The position numbers were made by a program, and so were the translations under genes. Positions 23,015 to 33,104 of a stretch of DNA of 64,000 nt are shown in pieces. Source of the DNA: Cannabis sativa (Eukaryota; Streptophyta; Magnoliopsida; Rosales; Cannabaceae). Position 1 is the first letter of the stretch, and each line of letters opens with the position of its first letter. The notes under the pieces were generated by a model, which was given only the letters and a program-made list of their open reading frames with translations, had not been told where the DNA came from and did no database searches. The stretch is taken from positions 20,643,501-20,707,500 of the forward strand of contig NC_083609.1 of NCBI RefSeq assembly GCF_029168945.1, given 5' to 3'.

Positions 23015-24274
23015 AAGGGTCTCAGGTAAGTTTCTTCTCTGCATTTCTTGTATACATTGGGGACAATGTAATATTTAGTTTGGGGGAGAGGCTTAAGAAA
23101 AAATTTTTAAATTACGCACTTTAATTTACGCATTTTAATTTTACGTTTTAGTTTTTTTGTTTTAGTTAAGGAATGGCAATAAGCTTGATGATAGTTGTAT
23201 ACTGCTGATTAGTGTGATGTGATACGAAGCTCGTAAAATAACTGTGTGCTTGATTTTGTTAACTCTTTGGATTAGTTTGGATGCTTAGAACCTGTGTTGT
23301 TCTGCAAGTACTCAATTTGTGAAAATTGTTATAACTGTTTTACTATGGTTTGTGGTAAGATTGACAGGATAGCTTAGAACTTGCATGTTTATTCTTTTGA
23401 GGCGAAATCCTTGATAGTGTTCAATTGGAATATGACTTAGGCATTTGTTGGATAGTTTGAGCCTTTCAAGCCTACCAAAATATATATCCCTAGTTACCCT
23501 TTTGAGCCTTAACCTGTTGTGTTTGCACCCACTTATTTGAAATTTTGCAACAACACTACTAATTTTTATTCTCACCATGATTATCCATGATATCATAAGC
23601 GATATGATTAGTTTGGGGGAAAAGAAACATTTAGTGTGATGAAATAGTGAAAGGAAAAAAAAAATTGTAAGATTGAGAAGAAAATTTTTTTGTGTAATTC
23701 AATGTCACTGAAAAAAAAAAAAAGAAAAAAAAAGGAACAAAGAAAAAATAAAGTATATGATTTCAGTGATGTTGGAAAATAGTAAATATATCTTCTCTCA
23801 ATCTTGGTAAATGTGGGAACACTATGGGGTATTGAAAAAGAAAAGTAAGAAGCTTGTGGGTTCTGTTTGTGCGCTTATGATATTTTGAGCCAAAATTGTT
23901 TTTTTTTTTTTGCCTATCCCTGAATATCTGAGCCATATTACCTAAATCTTGAAAAGACCTAATGATTCCAAAGAATACTGTCAACATTAGTGGAGAAAGG
24001 TAAGCATGCAAGCTTATGAGTTATCGGATTGTGGAATTAATGGAAAGAGTAAAACTCTTATAACAATGTTTCACATTTGAGTAGATTGTTGCAGTTGTAC
24101 ATAGTGTTATTAATTGAGCATCCGAGTTAATTGTTAGAGTTACTAAGATCAAAATTCTAGTTTATGCAAGGAAGAAAACAGAGCATGAGTCAGCAGCGTA
24201 GTAATTATCTGATAGTGTAGCTAGTTTTTTTTTATCTTACTCGGGGGCGAGTAAGAATCTAGTTTGGGGGATTT
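23015..24274 (+). other. Athila 3' non-coding region with three polypurine-tract motifs
   Basis: After ORF2 there are 1.26 kb without a coding frame. TAGTTTGGGGGA occurs three times: 23076-23087, 23609-23620 and 24260-24271. The last, 3 bp before the LTR, is the functional polypurine tract by position. Long A-rich runs lie at 23650-23750. The part 23913-24222 is found again inverted after the 3' LTR. Confidence 0.75.
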
Positions 24275-25510
24275 TGTTAGGTTATAATTAACCTATATTT
24301 CGGGTCTTTAAAGTTAGCATTATCTCGTCTATTGGTGTCTTTTGGAGCAGTTTTACGCTTGATTTTCATTATTTCAGGTTCCCGGGGTGTTAAAATTCGA
24401 ATTCAGTCAAATGGCGAAAAACTGGGACAAACTTGGAAAAAATTGGAAAATTCGGCTCCAGATGCATCAGTAGTCGCGACCTCCAGAGAGCCTGGTCGTG
24501 ACCCTTTTTCCTGGTCGCGACCATGGTCGCGACTTCGTAAGTTAGGCAGAAACTCGGTTTTTCGAGTTTTGCACTCGAATCGCGACCGACTTAAATGCTA
24601 GTCGCGACTATGTACGGAAATCGCAGATTTGACCTAATTTTGATTTTTCACTCAATTGGAGGCTCACCACTCATCCCTATATAAGGAATACGACATTGAA
24701 GGTCAGATCTAAGCAAAAACAGACCTAATAGTGGAGGCAAAGTGGAGAGGAAGCTATCTTGAAGACCCGGAGCGATACCACCTTCTAGTTTCTTTCTTTT
24801 ACCCTTTTTATTCATCTTTATGTTTGTTTTTATTTCTGAATTAATCATGGATGTTTTTAGAGTTATTATGAACTAAATTTCCCAATAAGGGAGGATGATG
24901 ATTGTTGTTTAAGTTTATGCCTAGTTAATAAATAATTGCCATTCCTTCATCTTATGTGTGAATACTATCTTTATTTGTGTTTAATTTCATGTGTAAGCTT
25001 GATCACCTTTTACATGCTCTATGATCCTAATTCGAAATCTGAAAAGTGAGAATTAGGAATGCTAAAAGTTGGATAGTCTAGGTTTTGATGTAAAACGAAA
25101 GTATTTACATAGCCTTAGTGACTAATAGATTATTGCTTAATGCTGATTTTGTGTTGATCTAATTAAGAAGTTAATTAGAGAACATATTATTTAGAACCTA
25201 AAAGATCTTAAAAGAGTTAGGTTAATTTATAATCTGTCTTTCACATTGAGATAAGGATAGCAATTAGGCATTAACATAGGTAACTTATCAACAGGATTCA
25301 CCTCCCTAATCTCTCATCTTGATTAATCTTCGTTTATTTTCCCTTTAATTTCTGAGTTCTTTATTTTTAAATTGCAAACTTATTATTTTACCAAATAGAA
25401 TCATAAGTATAATTTAGTAGTACTTAATCCAATTCCCTGTGGTTCGACCTCACTTGCGTGAGATACTACTTGATACGTACACTTGCGTAATAAACAGAAT
25501 TTTCGTAACA
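24275..25510 (+). repeat. Athila 3' LTR
   Basis: 1236 bp, TGTTAGGTTATAAT to TTTTCGTAACA, nearly identical to 14215-15449. Of the six palindromes two are altered (GTCGTGAC near 24496, ATCGCGAC near 24578). It does not end the element: primer-site sequence follows immediately. Confidence 0.92.
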
Positions 25511-26214
25511 AGTTTTTGGCGCCGTTGCCGGGGAATTGTTTAAAGATTGATATTACACAAAATTATACTAACTTCTACTTTGGTATATTTTCTCTAGCTA
25601 CACTATCAGATAATTACTACGCTGCTGACTCATGCTCTGTTTTCTTCCTTGCATAAACTAGAATTTTGATCTTACTAACTCTAACAATTAACTCGGATGC
25701 TCAATTAATAACACTATGTACAACTGCAACAATCTACTCAAATGTGAAACATTGTTATAAGAGTTTTACTCTTTCCATTAATTCCACAATCCGATAACTC
25801 ATAAGCTTGCATGCTTACCTTTCTCCACTAATGTTGACAGTATTCTTTGGAATCATTAGGTCTTTTCAAGATTTAGGTAATATGGCTCAGATATTCAGGG
25901 ATAGGTTAATTTTTATAATCTGTCATTCACATTGAGAAAGAGAATAGTAATTAGCATTAACAATTGGGTAATTAAATCAACAGGATTCTTTTCCCTAAAT
26001 ATTCATCCATAATTAATTACACTTTTTATTATTATTATCCTGCTTTTTAATTTTTAGTTATTTAATTATTCAACCTTATTATTGATTCTGCCAAATAGAA
26101 ACAAGAATTCAATTGATTGGCACTTATCTACAGTCCTTGTGGGAACGATCTCACTTACCTGAGTATTACTTGTTAAAACGATACGTATACTTGCGTGTTG
26201 GATTTATCACAACA
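25511..26214. repeat. Aberrant Athila tail: primer site, inverted 3' region, foreign LTR end
   Basis: Three pieces in a row. 25511-25595 repeats 15450-15534 (primer site and first internal bases). 25596-25905 is the reverse complement of 23913-24222 with hardly any change. 25906-26214 is a diverged version of the last 300 bp of an Athila LTR, ending TTTATCACAACA at the target duplication. A second primer site after the 3' LTR and the inversion are best explained by template switching during reverse transcription or by a rearrangement after insertion. Confidence 0.8.
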
Positions 26215-27573
26215 GCCGACCATGTATGGATAATGGGCCCCACTTTGCAATTTTGCCATTTTATCATTTTTTCATCTCATTTTCTCAAAAACGCCAATGT
26301 TCCAATTTAACCACGTAAATGCCAATTCTAATTATTTAATAACTAAAAATTAATTATTAAATAATATTATCATTTAATATATTTATTAATTAGACTAATC
26401 AAAGTTTCTTAATCAACAAATAAACCCTAAAAACTCTTTCTTCACAATTTTGCCCTTGCTTAGTGAAAATTCATAAACTAGACATAGTCAAATTTTAGGA
26501 TTATACTTAATTAATTAAAATCAATTGTTTGAGTCTTACAAGCAGTATGGTCTCAACTGGTATGGGGACCATGGGCCTATACAACTGAGCTTTCAATAAG
26601 TCGAACTGGAATTTACCGAGTAAATTCCCTAACTTATTAATTCGTTGTTGCATCCCCTCATAGAACTTAGAATTGCACTCTCAGTCATATGGAACGCTCT
26701 ATATGTTCCACCATATAGATACGCTATCAACATTTAACCATCGTTATAATCTCAATCATCAAAGATCCTCTATAGATGATTTACACCGAGTAGAAATAAA
26801 TTTACCGTTTCACTCATCAATGTATTTTATCCTTAAAACACTTAGCTTCCTGTAAATGATATTTTAGTGAACTAAAATATAATCACTGAAACAAGAGCTC
26901 TTCCATTTACCTGTATTAAGCCAAGCTCGAAGGAAATCATCGTTTCACTTCTAAATACCTACAGAAGCTATAGATTCCTATCTATGTTTAGCGCTCTCAC
27001 TCAATCATACTACCATGTTCCCAAAATGTACGTATCACCCTGACCAGAAAGTAGGTTTAACTAACAAATCAAAGAACAAGAATAGCACTCCTAAGATTGA
27101 ACCTAAGCATGTCAAGATTAAGATCTTTTGATCTAAGATCAACTAGTGATATTGACTTAGAAAGATACAACGGTAAGATTATAATATTTTTACCAAGATC
27201 AATATCGGTCCAGTCGAATGTATACTCCATACATTCGAAACTAGCATACTTTGCCAATGTTCTGGAAAGAACATAACACTTATGCAAAGTGTAAGTAGGC
27301 TTCATTGTTGATTATCACATCAGTGTAAATCCAATGCACTGATGAAACATGGACTTTGTCTTTTGAAGCATATAATCACAATCACAATCACATTCCATTG
27401 TGTTGACATCACTGTAATTGTAATTGACTATATGTTCTAGACTTAACAGATTTTGTATATATTAAACCATAAACATGAAAACAACATGTAAACATAAATG
27501 ACTTCTTATCTTTTATTGATATCAAATCAGATTAGATTTAAATGGGTTTTATTTAGGGCATAAAATCCCAACA
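26215..27573 (-). repeat. Copia A 5' LTR, right part
   Basis: Alignment with 7909-9246 starts at CCATGTATGGATAATGGG and runs to the intact terminus CCCAACA at 27573, followed by the target duplication GCTTC at 27574-27578. Confidence 0.85.
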
Positions 27574-27578
27574 GCTTC

Positions 27579-28973
27579 CTGCCTTATAATCTCAATAATA
27601 GGGAAAGGGAAAGTCGTGGTAGTGAAAGACGATAGGGACTCTTCTAATGAGGATGCCTCGTCCATTCTTGTTAGGGAGGGTGCTCCCCCAAAGTCCATTG
27701 TAGCCATTGCTTTACGTAGCTTTAATTTTTTTTTACTTATTTAAATATTTAAGAAGTATTTTCTTCAGTGCAACCATGTTTAAGAAGAAGAAGCGCGCAC
27801 TCAAAAGGAAGGTCGATAATGCATCTAGCTAGATATCACCTGTCAAGCAACAAAGAGTGGAAGTTGTTCTCGCTACGACCATTAGCCCAAGCTCCAAAAC
27901 ACCAAATATAACTGTTGAGAAGTGCTCAGTGACTACCTCAATAGAGATTCGAGACTTCTCCTGCAGCTAAGAAGTCTTTAAAGGATGAGGCCCAGTCCAC
28001 TCAGGCCAAAACTTCAAAATCTTCTAAGAGCTCATCTAGTTCTGAGGGCGCCAATGCTGACTAGCCCAATTTTCCAAGACTAAGTGACACTCCTTCCATT
28101 GTGCGAGAAAAAAAAAAACAAGGCCAACGAGATGCTTAGGTTTTACCAAGACCGCTTGATGTTGAGATCAATAAGCAACTCTATGGTGCCAAAGATATGA
28201 CTGCGGAACTCTTGGTCGGAAACATTGTAAAGGAGATTACCAGTGTGAGTTGTTTTTTCAGAGTTCTTTGTATAGATTCTGCTGCCCAGATGATTCTAAC
28301 TTGCTTTATTATTCATTATACTTTTTTTGTAGTCTAACTTGAAGCTGGCTTATACTTATTCTTGAGCCAAATTAGAAACTCTAAATTCTAGCACAGCCAC
28401 CAATGACTTGTAGAAGGCTTTCAAGGAGGCCAAAAGAGATGCTAAGTTGAAGGGAAATGATTTGGGTGAAGCAAACAAGCAACTTGTTAGTGCGGATAAG
28501 TCTATTAATGACTTAAAATAGCAAATAGAAGATATGACATCGTCTACCAAGCTTGAAGCAGATTTTAAGCAGCTGCCCAAGAGGGTGAAGAAACTCACTG
28601 ATGAGAGGGAAGGAATCCACAAACTCCTTCAAAATAAAGAGATAATGATCAAGGAGTTGACCAAGACTCTTCAAAAAAAAAAAAAAGGAGTCCTTGCTGA
28701 AGGAGAAAAATGCATTTGAGGAGTCTTTGGCTACTAAGCAGGAGGCGCATCAAAAAGAGGTCAAAGGGTACAAAACAACTGCCTTGGAGGTCTTCTATGA
28801 GTTCTAGATGACAAACCTCGAAGATAACTTCAATTATCTGAAGGAAGATCTCTATGCTAACTTCTTGGGATTTTGTGAAATGAAGAAAGCTGAAGAGGAA
28901 GCAAAGAAGTCTAATGAGAGCTCTTCGGCCGTCAAGAATCAAGACCAAGTTCCTGGGACTCCCATGGAGTGAA
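27579..28973 (+). pseudogene. C-terminal part of degenerate gypsy-type transposon ORF (coiled coil)
   Basis: It continues the frame broken at 7391. Lys/Ser-rich blocks (27760-28060) are followed, after an intron-like gap near 28240-28330, by a long heptad-like segment: LKGNDLGEANKQLVSADKSI, VKKLTDEREGIHKLLQNKEI. Stops interrupt it at several places, and a run of 14 A at about 28675 shifts the frame; the +1 frame then reads LKEKNAFEESLATKQEAHQK on to a TGA at 28971-28973. A Transposase_28-like start and coiled-coil end is the layout of the extra ORF in Tat-type gypsy elements. It lies head-to-head in antisense with the integrase remnant to its right. Confidence 0.55.
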
Positions 28974-29729
28974 CTTTGTCTTCTTTTAGCCGATGGGCCT
29001 TTATCAGGTACAATATGGCTGACCAAGCGGGTTCCAAACCTGGATTTATTTTTTTATTATGCTTAAGAGAAATAGTTGATCGGGAAGCTTTTAAGCCTAG
29101 ACTTACTCTACTTCTTTATCTTAATATAAATATTTCAATTTATTATATTTTTTTCTTTGTATTTTCTACCAATGCTTGTGCAGGCATAAGTGCCCCCCAA
29201 GTGACTGAGCAGACTTTTGACACTTGGTCACTTGCAATTTACAAGTATTTTATTTATCTGTTCAACTTTTAGGGCTAAGCAAACCTCTTGCATGCATGTT
29301 GGGTAGTTTAATTAAATTGCTATAATTTTTAAATAAAAAATATAAAATTGACACAATCTGAATGATAATTAATATCTTTGTTCATTTATTGTTCGGTATG
29401 CGTTGTTACCGTGGTAACGTAGATTTACTAAATTCTATTACATGATTTGTCTAATCTTTAGCTAAATTAAATATAAAATATTTTGGATGGTATATCCCAA
29501 CCAAAAGACATCACTTAAGAGGAATAATTTTTCAAAACATATTGTACTTTTAATAGTGGCCATCAAGCTTTAGCATCAGTTGTTCTTTAAACCCTTGAGC
29601 GAGGTCTACTCAGAAGGCCACCACATCAGAGTGATGTTTAAATATTATGCAATTATGTAGACCTTTTGCATTTATTAGTAGTATTTTCTTAGATTCTCCT
29701 CATTCCAATACCGTGGTACAAGAACTAGC
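28974..29729. other. Non-coding spacer of the old gypsy relic
   Basis: AT-rich DNA between the plus-strand coiled-coil ORF and the minus-strand integrase end. Short mixed frames only; no LTR end or polypurine tract could be placed. Confidence 0.4.
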
Positions 29730-30640
29730 TCCATGCTTTCATTATACTGACAAAGCTTGTATGCTCCTGATCATGTAACTTCTGTTACTTGGTATGGCCC
29801 TTTCCAATTAGTTCTGAGAACTTCTACACTGTCCTTAGTGTTAAGGAACACTCTTCTGAGTACCATGTCTCCCACAAAAAAAAATTCTTACCTTTACTTG
29901 CTTGTTGAAGTACCGAGTTGCTTTTAGACGATTAGCTTACTACTTTAGATTTTCCAAATCTTTCTTTTCTTCAATTTTATCAAGTGATTCTGTTAGGAGG
30001 GTATGGTTTGCTTCTTGGTTGTACATCAATATTCTGTGGGACAAAGGTTGCAGTTCCATGGGAAACATTGCTTCATAACCATAAGCAATAGAAAAAGGAG
30101 TTTTCCCAGTTGTTATTCGCTTTGTCGTTCTGTACGACCAAATTACTTCGCGTAATTCTTCTGGCCAGTTACCCTTGGCTTTTTCAAGTCATTTCTTCAT
30201 AGTATCTTTTAGTGTCTTATTGACTGCTTTGACTTGTCATTTGCTTGCGAGTGTGCGACTGCTGAGAAGCTCTTTATAATCCCATGTGTCGTGCAAAAGT
30301 CTATGAACATTTGGTTGTCAAATTTTTTTCCATTGTCTAAAATAATCTTTTTTGTGGGAGTCTATACCGACATATAATGTTTGTTACCATAAAATCCAAA
30401 CATTTCTTGGAAGTAATTGTTGTCGATGGTTCAACTTCCATCCACTTGGTGAAATAATCAACAACCACTACTGCATATTGCACTCCACCTTTCGTATGGG
30501 TAGTTGTCCAATCAAGTCTATTCTCTATATAGGAAAGGGCCATGGGCTCTGCATTTGTATCAGCTCATTTGGTGGTGCACGGGGAATTTTGGAAAATCTT
30601 TTGCATCTGTCATACTTTTTCACATAAGCGATGTATTACC
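29730..30640 (-). pseudogene. Ty3/gypsy integrase remnant (Tat-like)
   Basis: On the minus strand 30640-30337 reads CDKCQRF-like and RAPPNEL blocks, then GGVQYAVVVVDYFTKWMEVE and LDFMVTNIICRYRLPQK, the integrase catalytic core around the first Asp. 30330-30000 holds AHSQAN and later core pieces with many stops, and 29890-29730 the GDMVLRRVFL motif of the C-terminal region. Frames change repeatedly. By its wording (YAVVAVDYFTKW, VCRYGLP) this belongs to the Tat/Ogre/Retand side of Ty3/gypsy rather than the chromoviruses. It is cut on the right by the MULE sequence near 30640. Confidence 0.7.
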
Positions 30641-30653
30641 TTAATTAAAAACT

Positions 30654-32838
30654 ATGATGTCGAGTGCTGATATTGTAGCACAAATGCCCTTCATTGATGG
30701 TTTTTTTGATGGTCTAGACCTTGAATGTTATACTGAGGGCAATGATGACATAAGAGACGACCAAGGTACAGAAGTCCCTACTGCTGTAGCTTTAAACTTG
30801 ACTCCACTATCATACCAAATACCACTGAGGCCACCGACATGGAAAAGAATGCCCCATAGAGAAAATCACCAAACACCTGGTACTAGTAGTAGTTGTCCAA
30901 GAAAAACCAGTAATGCTAGAGGAACCACTGACAGTACAGGTCCTAATAATGCTAGACTGACCAATGATGCTAGTGGTCCTACTAATGCTCAAGGGACCAA
31001 TGTGACTGGATTTAGCGATCCATTTTCTTCTTAGACAAGTTAAGGTAAATTCAAGGAGAAAATGTATACAAGAGAAGACAGCGAGGATTATAGTCATTAT
31101 ATATCTATGGGTAGCACACCAGGCGGGGAGTTACATGTAGGAAAGTTTTTTAAAGACAAAGAGCATTTAAAGATGGTTGTTGGCTTGTATACAATGAAGA
31201 AAGGGTTTGACTACTCCATTAAAAAGTTCGGTACTGCTATTTGGTACGTCACATGTAAGGATACAGATTGTGGATGGAGATTAGGAGCGAAGAAGAACGT
31301 ACTTTCTAAGATGTTTGAGGTGAGTACATTTCATAATGTACATACATGTTCCCTTGATCTTCGAGGAAAAGATAACCGCCAAGCATCACATTTGATAGTT
31401 GCCCATCTAATTAAGGATAAGTTCGCAACTGACGGCTCAGATCATTTGGCTCTGATATAAAGAAAAGTATGCACAAGGATTACGGGATCCAAATGAGTTA
31501 TGAGAAGGCATGGAGGTGCAGAGAGAAGGCACTACACCTAGCTCGGGGTACACCTGAAGATTCATACTCAAAATTATCTAGTTACTTGCACATGCTACAG
31601 TTGTGAAATCCTGGTACCATCACGGATTTTGTGGTAGAGGATCGTTGCTTCAAGTATTGTTTCTTCTCTCTAGGTCCTTGTATCCGTGGGTTTAGGTTTT
31701 TCCGACCTGTTGTATGCGTTGATGGGTCTTTCTTCAAGACTAGGTATGGTGGGCAAATATTGTGTGCAGTGGCACTGGATGCAAGGAGCCATATCTTTTC
31801 GATAGCTTTCGCTATAGTTGATAGTGAAAACCACAATTCTTGGACCTATTTTATGAGAAAATTGAAAGAAATGATTGGTGATGTTGAGAACTTAGCCTTT
31901 GTCTCGGATAGGCATCAAAGCATTGTTCGTGCTTTGGATATTGTGTTCCTTGATGCATACCATGGTGCATGCTACCACCACATTATTATGAACGTCAACC
32001 ACAAGTTCAAGACTAACATCTTCACGAATCACACGTGTTCCTACACGTATTCAAAATTAGAGTTTCATAGAGAATTTTAGAACTTCGGGCAATGAATGTT
32101 GCGGTTGCACAATATCTTGAGAAAATTGGATTTGAAAAATGGGTTTGGTCGTACTTTCTAGGGGCACATTACAATGTAATGACGAGTAACTGGGCTGAGA
32201 GCTTCAACAACACAACTAAGGACGCAAGAGGCTTCTCGATCACTGCTGCTGTAACATTCCTGAGGTCTAAAGTCCAATAGTGATTTGCTACACGAAAAGA
32301 AAAAGCTGACAAGTGGACGAAGGCCCTAGCACCAGAAATGGAGGAGGACTTGACATTGCAATTTGAAAAATCTCGGTATTTGAACGTTGACACATGTGGA
32401 CCTTACACGTTCTAGGTTCACCCTTGAGGTACAGTTGAGACTCGTGGCGTTGTGGGCTTGCAGGAACAGACTTGCACTTGCAGCTTGTTCCAGTGCATGA
32501 AGTTTCCTTGTCCACATGCATGTGTTGTAGCTCAGGAGCGAAGTATTAGCATGTACGCACTATGCTCACCATATTACACAACATAATATTGGAAGAGCGC
32601 ATATGAACATAGAATTATGCCAGTTGGTGACAAGGATGATTGGAAATTGCCTGATGACATAAAGAACATGACAGTTGGAGTGCCTGTTGAGAAGCAACCA
32701 GTAGGGCGACCCAAGAAGCAAAAGGTTCGAAGAATTAAGTCAAATCGAACTGCTTGTACTGGTGAAAGGGTTATCATACCACAATATTGTGCCAAGTGCG
32801 GTGCCAAGGGGCACAATAGAAGCACTTGCACCTACTGA
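30654..32838 (+). pseudogene. Mutator-like (MuDR/MURA) transposase, broken
   Basis: Order on the plus strand: an N-terminal acidic region from ATG 30654; TAG at 31032 and TAA shortly after; then in the same frame the MuDR DNA-binding domain (GKFFKDKEHLKMVVGLYTMK; zinc ligands CKDTDCGWR and HNVHTC) to 31460. A frame change leads to the MULE transposase domain: VVCVDGSFFKTRYGG with the first Asp, FVSDRHQSI with the second Asp, a Glu in NWAESFNNT. Then a SWIM finger (CSLFQCMKFPCPHAC) and a C-terminal zinc knuckle CAKCGAKGHNRSTC. All domains of an autonomous MURA are present in order but spread over three frames with at least six stops. The left inverted repeat is absent: coding sequence begins within about 15 bp of the gypsy remnant. 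Confidence 0.85.
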
Positions 32839-33104
32839 GATTAAAAAACAATTTTTAATTTAGTCATAAGGTTATGTGTTGTACTGTTATGTATTGTTAT
32901 TGAATTCATGTTAGACTTTTTTAAACATTAGAATTTTTAATATTTTATGTTTAGATAATTATTATAATTTGTTGCATGAAAGAAAGGCCTAAAATTGTTA
33001 TGAACTAATAAAAGAACATAAACATACCAATAAAAGAAACTAGTTACATTGTTATCTTAATAAATACTAATTAAAAAAAATAATTGTTCATGCTAAATTC
33101 TGGT
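32839..33104. other. AT-rich spacer between convergent MULE and Ulp1-like genes
   Basis: A 266-bp AT-rich stretch holding the 3' ends of two convergent pseudogenes. AATAAA-like signals occur on both strands, but none stands out. Confidence 0.4.

Larger units (their letters stand above)
14215..26214 (+). mobile_element. Athila-type Ty3/gypsy element with ORF2 and aberrant 3' end
   Basis: Order on the plus strand: LTR 14215-15449, a tRNA-Asp-type primer site, gag, protease, RT-RNase H, integrase, ORF2, polypurine tract, LTR 24275-25510, then an extra tail to 26214. The primer site TGGCGCCGTTGCCGGGGA and an extra ORF downstream of integrase are hallmarks of the Athila lineage. The LTRs appear about 99% alike, so the insertion looks recent, yet gag-pol carries many frameshifts and stops. 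Flanks GTCGA/GCCGA are consistent with a 5-bp target duplication with one later change. Confidence 0.85.
7392..27573 (-). mobile_element. Gag-only Ty1/copia element (copia A), split by an Athila element
   Basis: The outer ends are TGTTGGAATATG at 7392 and AAAATCCCAACA ending at 27573. The flanking pentamers are identical: GCTTC at 7387-7391 and 27574-27578. The host sequence is continuous across the insertion. Orientation is minus: the polypurine tract is at 9247-9260, gag at 11159-12010, the 5' LTR on the right. After removing the Athila insertion (14215-26214 plus one target duplication) the element is about 8.2 kb with 1.86 kb LTRs and about 4.45 kb of internal DNA. No protease, integrase, RT or RNase H can be recognised, so it is a non-autonomous gag-carrying element needing pol in trans. 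Confidence 0.85.
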
